A stretch of DNA of 40,132 nt from a bacterium. GTDB taxonomy: Bacteria > Thermosulfidibacterota > Thermosulfidibacteria > Thermosulfidibacterales > B14-G1. This document shows positions 35,716 to 40,132 of this stretch, piece by piece (the stretch's first letter is position 1; each line of letters opens with the position of its first letter). The notes under the pieces were generated by a model. The model worked only from the letters and a program-made list of their open reading frames with translations. It had not been told where the DNA came from and ran no database searches. Location: assembly GCA_027020915.1 (NCBI GenBank), contig JALUVF010000099.1:1-40132 (forward strand). The letters run 5' to 3'. Position numbers and translations under genes: made by a program.

Positions 35716-35975
35716 TCTCTCTCTTGCTTTATCTTTTCTGAAATCCACAAGTTTACCAGTGTCTCGGGAGATATGCCTCTTTTCCTGGCGAGTTCTATAA
35801 TGTTATTCGATAGCTTGATATCAATTGGATAGTACATCCGCTGTGCTTCTATATCCACTTCAAACTGGGCCGGTTTTGTTTGAACCCAGAATTCGGACAA
35901 ATCATGGGAATCCCAGAACTCCCCTATTTCTCGATATGAAGATTTTTTTGAAATTGACGTCTTATTTCTGCTCAT
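35706..35975 (-). CDS. BrnA/CopG-like antitoxin, partner toxin truncated
   Basis: 89 residues. The EFWDSHDLSEFW segment (about 19-30), the IKLSNNIIELARKRGISPE ribbon-helix-helix-type block (about 53-71) and the WISEKIKQERE end fit the CopG-type antitoxins that pair with BrnT/DUF497-like RNase toxins. Such antitoxins bind their toxin and repress the operon. ATG 35975 has GGAGG 4 bases upstream. The gene overlaps by 14 bases the 3' tail of a toxin gene whose 5' part is gone, so it looks orphaned. Codon use is less GC-biased than in neighbouring genes, in line with acquisition from elsewhere. Confidence 0.75.
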   Translation of the reverse strand: MSRNKTSISKKSSYREIGEFWDSHDLSEFWVQTKPAQFEVDIEAQRMYYPIDIKLSNNIIELARKRGISPETLVNLWISEKIKQERESA

Positions 35976-36024
35976 AAAGCCTCCGTTCAGACCTTGTCAT
36001 GTCCCTTGCTGAGATGATCAATGC
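35962..36024 (-). pseudogene. 3' remnant of a BrnT/DUF497-like toxin gene
   Basis: Reading towards the antitoxin, the last 20 codons before TAA (35962-35964) encode ALIISARDMTRSERRLYEQK, the conserved C-terminal end of BrnT-like toxins, with the usual overlap into the antitoxin start. The same frame has a stop (TAA) about 36 codons before the toxin's own stop, and I find no toxin N-terminus in any frame up to 36330. The catalytic core is therefore absent. Confidence 0.65.
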
Positions 36025-36283
36025 CTGCCCATTTTCAGAGCCTCTGTCAAGGGCACGGCCCGGGGTAAACCCTTTGAAATATAAAGGACTGGGGAGTTAG
36101 ATGCCGATTCATCGGCCACCCTGTACATCCTGTGGCCGGGCCTAATCCCAGAGAAGGGTATAAATGTCCCCAGGAGCCAGCGCATAGGTGACTCTTTAAC
36201 CCCAGGCCCTTTCCAATAGACCCTTGGCCAGGCGGCCCTTGACCCCCTTGGTCTGGCTGACGGGTTTCCTTTCTCCCCTTCAC

Positions 36284-36312
36284 TTGACAATTGGATTGTT
36301 AGGTCATATTTA
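36284..36312 (+). promoter_or_regulatory. promoter and spacer dyad of the MerR-ORP operon
   Basis: Consensus TTGACA (36284-36289), 17-base spacer, TATTTA (36307-36312). The inverted repeat ACAAT-TGG-ATTGT (36287-36299) lies across the end of the -35 box and the spacer, where MerR-family proteins bind. ATG of the fusion gene is 24 bases beyond the -10. Confidence 0.55.
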
Positions 36313-36335
36313 TCCTCAGGTTTCAGGAGGTGGGT

Positions 36336-37025
36336 ATGGAGGACAGGCCCGTTTATCCCATTGGGGTGGTGAGTGAGATGCTGGGGGTCCACCCCAGGAC
36401 CCTGCGCATCTACGAGGAGGAGGGGCTCATCTCTCCCCGGCGCATCGGTGGGAAGCGTTACTACTCGGAGAGCGACCTCCACCGCCTCCGCTGTATCCGG
36501 GCCCTCCTGGAAGAGGGGGTGAACATTGCCGGCATCAAGCGCCTCTTCTCCCTGGCCCCCTGCTGGAGGGTTCTCAGGTGCCCCGTGAAAAAGAGGGAGC
36601 TCTGCTCCTGGTACAAAATACATGGGAGGTGGAAGATGAGGATAGCCTTTGCCACAGAAGACGACAGGGGTCTGGAGGCCCGGGTGGCCCCCCATTTCAG
36701 ACGTGCTCTCTATTTTACCTTTGTGGATCTGGACCCCGACGGGGAAGTGGTATCCGTGGAGGTGAAGGAGAACCCCTTTGCCCAGGTTCACGGTCCCGGC
36801 CTTGTACCCGGTTTCATCAAGGACCAGGAGGCTGACGTGGTGGTGAGCGGGGGCATGGGCATGAGGGCAGCGGAGGTCTTCCGCCGGTGGGGAGTGGAGC
36901 CTGTCACCGGGGCCCAGGGGCGGGTCCTGGACGTGCTCAGGGCTCTCCTGGCGGGAGAGGAGTTCCAGGGGGGTCTGTGCGCGCCCCACGAGCACGGCGA
37001 GGGATGCAAAAAAGAGGAAGGATGA
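36336..37025 (+). CDS. MerR/HspR-type regulator fused to an ORP/NifX-like metal-cluster domain
   Basis: 229 residues. N-terminal winged helix (about 7-75) with YPIGVVSEMLGVHPRTLRIY, LISPRR, YYSESDLHRL and GVNIAGIKRLF, close in pattern to HspR-like MerR proteins. A linker holds three cysteines, Cys76, Cys82 and Cys90 (PCWRVLRCPVKKRELCSWY), able to bind a metal. From residue 101 a full NifX/ORP-like (dinitrogenase iron-molybdenum cofactor) domain follows: MRIAFATEDD, VAPHFRRALYFTFVD, VVVSGGMGMRA. A His/Cys-containing tail ends it. Start ATG 36336 has GGAGG 5 bases upstream; GTG 36330 is an alternative. An internal ATG at 36636 has its own GGGAGGT 5 bases upstream. First gene of the ORP-like operon, so autoregulation and metal-cluster sensing are likely but inferred. 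Confidence 0.87.
   Translation: MEDRPVYPIGVVSEMLGVHPRTLRIYEEEGLISPRRIGGKRYYSESDLHRLRCIRALLEEGVNIAGIKRLFSLAPCWRVLRCPVKKRELCSWYKIHGRWKMRIAFATEDDRGLEARVAPHFRRALYFTFVDLDPDGEVVSVEVKENPFAQVHGPGLVPGFIKDQEADVVVSGGMGMRAAEVFRRWGVEPVTGAQGRVLDVLRALLAGEEFQGGLCAPHEHGEGCKKEEG
36636..37025 (+). CDS. possible internal-start product: stand-alone ORP-like domain (129 residues)
   Basis: Within the fusion gene, GGGAGGT (36624-36630) and ATG at 36636 form a ribosome binding site as good as any in the window, placed exactly where the ORP/NifX-like domain begins. It would give a free domain of normal ORP length in addition to the fusion. It may instead be a relic of two separate genes that fused. Confidence 0.45.
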   Translation: MRIAFATEDDRGLEARVAPHFRRALYFTFVDLDPDGEVVSVEVKENPFAQVHGPGLVPGFIKDQEADVVVSGGMGMRAAEVFRRWGVEPVTGAQGRVLDVLRALLAGEEFQGGLCAPHEHGEGCKKEEG

Positions 37026-37086
37026 GGGGCCTCGGGTTCCGAAGGTTGAACTTGGAACCTAGAACCGCCTTTAGGGAGGTATAGAG

Positions 37087-37674
37087 ATGAAGGTATGTGT
37101 CACAGCCATGAGTGCTGGCTTGAACGCCCAGGTGGATCCCCGGTTTGGCCGGGCGGCCTATTTCGTCTTCGTGGACACGGACACCATGGAGGGCGAGTCC
37201 GTGGCCAACCCCAACGTGAGCGCCGTGGGAGGGGCGGGCATACAGTCGGCCCAGCTGGTGGCCGAGAGGGGTGCCCAGGTGGTCATCACGGGCCATCTGG
37301 GTCCCAACGCCGCCTCGGCCCTGGCAGCGGCGGGAGTGGATGTGATCCTGGGAGTCCAGGGTATGACGGTGAAGGAGGCCGTGGAGGCCTTTAAGGAGGG
37401 CAAGCTCCAAGCGGCTCCCGCCCAGGCCACGGGTCCCGCCCACATGGGCATGGGTCCCGGCGGTGGCATGGGTCGGGGTATGGGTGGCGGTGGCGGCATG
37501 GGTCGAGGCATGGGACGCATGGGAGGCTTCGGCACCATGCCTTCCTCTCCCGGGTTCGGCAGCAGGGAAGAGGAGATAGCCGCCCTGAGGGAGGAGATGG
37601 AGTTCATCAAGGGGCGCCTGGAATACATCACCAGGAGGCTCCAGGAGCTGGAGAAGGGAGGCACCAGGAAGTGA
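37087..37674 (+). CDS. ORP/NifX-like metal-cluster protein with Gly/Met-rich segment
   Basis: 195 residues. Residues 1-110 are a NifX/ORP-like domain (MKVCVTAMSAGLNAQVDPRFGR, split as MKVCVTAMS and VDPRFGRAAYF; VVITGHLGPNA; GVQGMTVKEAVEAF) of the kind that carries Mo-Cu or Fe-Mo clusters. Residues 120-151 are made almost only of Gly and Met with Arg (eight Met), including a tandem GGGMGRGMG unit. The C-terminal 40 residues (REEEIAALREEMEFIKGRL) form a coiled coil. ATG 37087 follows GGGAGGTATAGAG. Downstream of the fusion regulator and before the MinD-type ATPases. Cluster carriage is by family; copper binding by the Met segment is a guess. Confidence 0.88.
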   Translation: MKVCVTAMSAGLNAQVDPRFGRAAYFVFVDTDTMEGESVANPNVSAVGGAGIQSAQLVAERGAQVVITGHLGPNAASALAAAGVDVILGVQGMTVKEAVEAFKEGKLQAAPAQATGPAHMGMGPGGGMGRGMGGGGGMGRGMGRMGGFGTMPSSPGFGSREEEIAALREEMEFIKGRLEYITRRLQELEKGGTRK

Positions 37675-37699
37675 GCAGATCCTTTGGGGTAAAGGCGAA

Positions 37700-38548
37700 A
37701 TGACCATCACCGTAGCCAGCGGTAAGGGGGGAGCAGGCAAGACCAGCGTGGCCGTGAGCCTGGCCCTGGCAGCGGGCCAGGCCGTCTATGTGGACTGCGA
37801 TGTGGAGGAGCCCAACGGCGCCCTCCTTCTCCATCCCCACCTGGAGTGGGAAGAGGAGGCCACCCTGCCCCTGCCTCTGGTGGACGAGGAGAAGTGCGAC
37901 TACTGCAAGACCTGCTCCCAGGCCTGCCAGTTCCACGCCATCATGGTGCTGCCCCATAAGGTGGTGGTCTTCGACCGTCTGTGTCATGGCTGTGGCACCT
38001 GTTCTTACGTGTGTCCCCAGAAGGCCATATCCGAGACCACCCGTTCCATTGGTCTCATCCAGGGGGGCAGGAGGGAGGATATCGTGTATCTGGCGGGGAG
38101 GCTCAACATTGGAGAACCCATGGCCCCGCCCCTCATCCGCCAGGTGAAGGCCAGGATTCCCCGGGAAGCGCCCCTGGTCGTCATTGATGCTCCCGCTGGG
38201 GTGGCCTGTCCTTTCGTGGAGACCCTTAGGGGGTCCGATTTCTGCCTGGTGGTGGCCGAATCCACCCCCTTCGGTTTCCACGACTATCTCCTGGTGGAAG
38301 AGCTCCTCCTGGACCTGGACCTTCCCTTCGGGGTGGTGGAGAACAAGGCGGGTCTGGGGGACGACAGGTTGAGACGCCATCTGTTTGAGAGGGAGATCTC
38401 CCTCCTCTTCACCCTGCCCTACAACGGCGACTGGGCCCGGGCCTACTCCCTGGGGGTGCCCCTGGTGGAGGTCGAGCCCTCCCTTTCGGAAGGCTTCCTG
38501 GAGCTCCTGGCCACCCTGGAGACGGCCCACGAGAGGAGGGGGTCATGA
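37700..38548 (+). CDS. MinD-superfamily ATPase with inserted ferredoxin domain (first)
   Basis: 282 residues. Deviant Walker A KGGAGKT at 9-15. Two 4Fe-4S ferredoxin motifs are inserted after the first strand-helix region: Cys66, 69, 72, 76 (CDYCKTCSQAC) and Cys95, 98, 101, 105 (CHGCGTCSYVCP). VVIDAPAGVACP is the Walker B/switch region. In the orp operons of Desulfovibrio, proteins of this build partner the ORP protein. ATG 37700 has AAAGG upstream; the gene overlaps the next by ATGA, so the two ATPases are probably made in equal amounts and may form a heterodimer. Confidence 0.92.
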   Translation: MTITVASGKGGAGKTSVAVSLALAAGQAVYVDCDVEEPNGALLLHPHLEWEEEATLPLPLVDEEKCDYCKTCSQACQFHAIMVLPHKVVVFDRLCHGCGTCSYVCPQKAISETTRSIGLIQGGRREDIVYLAGRLNIGEPMAPPLIRQVKARIPREAPLVVIDAPAGVACPFVETLRGSDFCLVVAESTPFGFHDYLLVEELLLDLDLPFGVVENKAGLGDDRLRRHLFEREISLLFTLPYNGDWARAYSLGVPLVEVEPSLSEGFLELLATLETAHERRGS

Positions 38549-39411
38549 ACAAGGGGTTCAGGGAGATCCTTGTCATCAGCGGCAAGGGGGGTACGGGAAA
38601 GACCACCCTGGCCTCTTCCTTCGCCCTTCTGCCCCCGGAGAAGGTGGTGGTGGACGCCGACGTGGACGCCCCCGATCTCCACATCATCCTCAAGCCCCAG
38701 GTACTGGAGGCCCAGAGGTTCATGGGGGGCAGGGTGGCCGGAATAGACCCTGACAAGTGCGACGGCTGCGGGCTTTGCCGGGAGCTGTGCCGCTATGATG
38801 CCATAACCCCCCATTACCGTGTGGATCCTCTGGCCTGCGACGGGTGTGCCCTCTGCTACTTTGCCTGCCCCCGAGAGGCTATAACCTTGAAGGAGAAGGA
38901 GGCGGGCATGTGGTTCCTCTCTCGCTCCAGGGGAGGTCCCATGACCCATGCCCGGCTCTATCCCGGGGAGGAGAACTCGGGGAAGCTGGTGACCGTTATC
39001 AGAAACAGGGCCAAGGAGCTGGCCCAGGAAGAGGGTCTGGAGCTTATCCTTATTGACGGACCCCCGGGTATCGGCTGTCCCGTCATCTCGGCCATGACAG
39101 GGGTGGATCAGGTTCTGGTGGTGACGGAACCCACCCCTTCGGGGCACCACGATCTGGAGCGTGTGGTGGAGCTGGCCTGGGGTTTCCAGGCCCGGGTCCA
39201 GGTCTGCATTAACCAGTGGGACATCAATCCCCAGCGTACCGAAGAGATAGAGAGATGGTGCGGAGACAGGGGTGTGGAGGTGATAGGCAGGATCCCCTTC
39301 TCTCCGGAAGTGCCCCGGCTTCAGGCTCAGAGCAAGGCCCCAGTGGAAGAGGAAGGCCCTGGGGCGGAGACCATTATTGAAATCTGGAAGAACCTGTTGG
39401 AGGTAGAGTGA
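38545..39411 (+). CDS. MinD-superfamily ATPase with inserted ferredoxin domain (second)
   Basis: 288 residues. Walker A-type KGGTGKT at 14-20, ferredoxin motifs Cys72, 75, 78, 82 ([11 protein letters not shown]) and Cys98, 101, 104, 108 ([12 protein letters not shown]), and [10 protein letters not shown] as Walker B region. Paralogue of the preceding gene, but the two have diverged well beyond a recent duplication. Coupled on both sides: ATGA with the gene before and TGATG with the Mrp gene after. Confidence 0.92.
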   Translation: MNKGFREILVISGKGGTGKTTLASSFALLPPEKVVVDADVDAPDLHIILKPQVLEAQRFMGGRVAGIDPDKCDGCGLCRELCRYDAITPHYRVDPLACDGCALCYFACPREAITLKEKEAGMWFLSRSRGGPMTHARLYPGEENSGKLVTVIRNRAKELAQEEGLELILIDGPPGIGCPVISAMTGVDQVLVVTEPTPSGHHDLERVVELAWGFQARVQVCINQWDINPQRTEEIERWCGDRGVEVIGRIPFSPEVPRLQAQSKAPVEEEGPGAETIIEIWKNLLEVE

Positions 39412-40132
39412 TGGCGGAGTGCAACGAGAAGAAGATCTGTTCCAGCTGCGACAAGGCCTCGAGCTGCAACACCCAGGAGCAGATGAGGCATCAGGAAGAG
39501 CTCCTGAGGGAACGCCTGTCCAGGATAAGGCACCGGATCATGGTCATGAGCGGCAAGGGTGGGGTGGGCAAGTCCACCGTGGCCGCCAACCTGGCCTGGG
39601 CCCTGGCCCTAAGGGGTTACCGAGTGGGCCTCCTGGACGCCGATCTCCACGGGCCCAACATTCCCCTCATGCTGGGAGTGGAGGGCAGGAGGCTGGCCAT
39701 GAGCCCCGAGGGCATAGAGCCCCTGGAGGTGAGGACTGGGTTAAAGGTGGTTTCCATGAGCTTCCTCCTTCGGGATTCGGACACCCCGGTGATCTGGAGG
39801 GGTCCCCTGAAGATGAGCGCCCTGCGTCAGTTCTTGAGCGAGGTGAACTGGGGAGACCTGGACTTCCTCCTGGTAGACCTGCCCCCGGGAACGGGAGACG
39901 AACCCCTCTCCATGGCCCAGCTCATAAAAGAGATGGACGGCTCCATCGTCGTCACCACCCCCCAGGATGTGGCTCTCCTGGATTCCAGGAAGAGCGTTAA
40001 CTTCAGCAAGAAACTGAACGTTCCCGTCCTGGGTATCGTGGAGAACATGAGCGGCTTGGTGTGTCCCCACTGTGGAGAGGTGATCTACATCTTCAAGGAG
40101 GGGGGAGGGGAGAGAGCAGCCAAAGAGCTGGG
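39411..40132 (+). CDS. Mrp/NBP35-family Fe-S cluster carrier ATPase, cut by window edge
   Basis: 240 codons visible, no stop. N-terminal cysteine cluster Cys4, 10, 13, 19 ([16 protein letters not shown]), then KGGVGKS at 49-55, [25 protein letters not shown] and a C-terminal CPHC. This is the scaffold/carrier ATPase family for Fe-S clusters. ATG 39411 shares its A with the preceding TGA. In Desulfovibrio a relative (MrpORP) carries an extra C-terminal ORP domain; whether this one does lies beyond the window. Confidence 0.93.
   Translation, partial: MAECNEKKICSSCDKASSCNTQEQMRHQEELLRERLSRIRHRIMVMSGKGGVGKSTVAANLAWALALRGYRVGLLDADLHGPNIPLMLGVEGRRLAMSPEGIEPLEVRTGLKVVSMSFLLRDSDTPVIWRGPLKMSALRQFLSEVNWGDLDFLLVDLPPGTGDEPLSMAQLIKEMDGSIVVTTPQDVALLDSRKSVNFSKKLNVPVLGIVENMSGLVCPHCGEVIYIFKEGGGERAAKEL

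Noticed and set aside
36018-36995. 325-codon minus-strand frame across the MerR-ORP gene and its upstream gap
   Set aside because: Mostly antisense to the well-supported fusion gene; no domain similarity in the part over the gap.

Overview
The window looks like a chromosomal segment of a thermophilic, anaerobic Gram-negative bacterium. Evidence for thermophily is indirect: GC-rich, purine-loaded coding strands, heavy AGG/AGA arginine use, compact proteins and very tight gene packing. A TonB-type protein, several secreted proteins and a lipid-linked glycan locus point to an outer membrane. Flavin-dependent thymidylate synthase and an ORP-like metal-cluster operon with ferredoxin-type MinD ATPases point to an anaerobe. 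A Thermodesulfobacteriota-like or related sulfur/sulfate-metabolising lineage is plausible, but this is inference; no marker in the window settles it.

Layout. (1) 1-7247, minus strand: an envelope glycosylation cluster with three GT39/ArnT-like glycosyltransferases (the last in reading order runs off the left edge), a PAP2 phosphatase, a YbhN/AglD-type flippase-like membrane protein, a WlbA/WbpB-like Gfo/Idh/MocA oxidoreductase and a newly noted 44-residue membrane peptide whose gene overlaps the start of the first glycosyltransferase. (2) 7533-8618: a membrane-anchored metallophosphoesterase, convergent with purL (8627-10846, minus). (3) 10942-18653, plus: a housekeeping run (coiled-coil protein, def, glgA, rpmE, thyX, prfA, an HU/IHF protein, a ComEC-like channel with a degenerate C-terminal domain, trpS). 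(4) 18630-24727, minus: a tightly coupled set, phosphohexomutase, tRNA/rRNA-type N6-adenine methyltransferase, recJ, birA and a TonB-family protein. (5) 24837-28384, plus: Lon-family protease, cmk and a secreted protein, convergent with a DUF3857/transglutaminase protein (28345-30243). (6) 30419-35048, plus: pyk, glgP and a small secreted helical protein. With glgA and the phosphohexomutase this gives much of a glycogen synthesis/breakdown route feeding lower glycolysis.

(7) 35049-36330 is a short accessory scar with different texture (more A/T-rich, broken genes): a Type ISP-like restriction-modification gene reduced to its extreme N- and C-terminal parts and also interrupted by an in-frame TAG, and an apparently intact BrnA/CopG-like antitoxin whose partner toxin survives only as its last ~20 codons.

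(8) 36336-40132, plus: the most interesting part. A MerR/HspR-type DNA-binding domain is fused to an ORP/NifX-like metal-cluster domain, followed by a second ORP-like protein with a Gly/Met-rich segment, two ferredoxin-containing MinD-type ATPases and an Mrp/NBP35 ATPase (runs off the right edge). The set resembles the orange-protein (orp) operons of Desulfovibrio, but the usual sigma-54 activator is not seen here; instead a MerR-ORP fusion stands at the head of the operon, with a dyad in its own promoter spacer and a well-formed internal ribosome binding site that could release the ORP domain alone.
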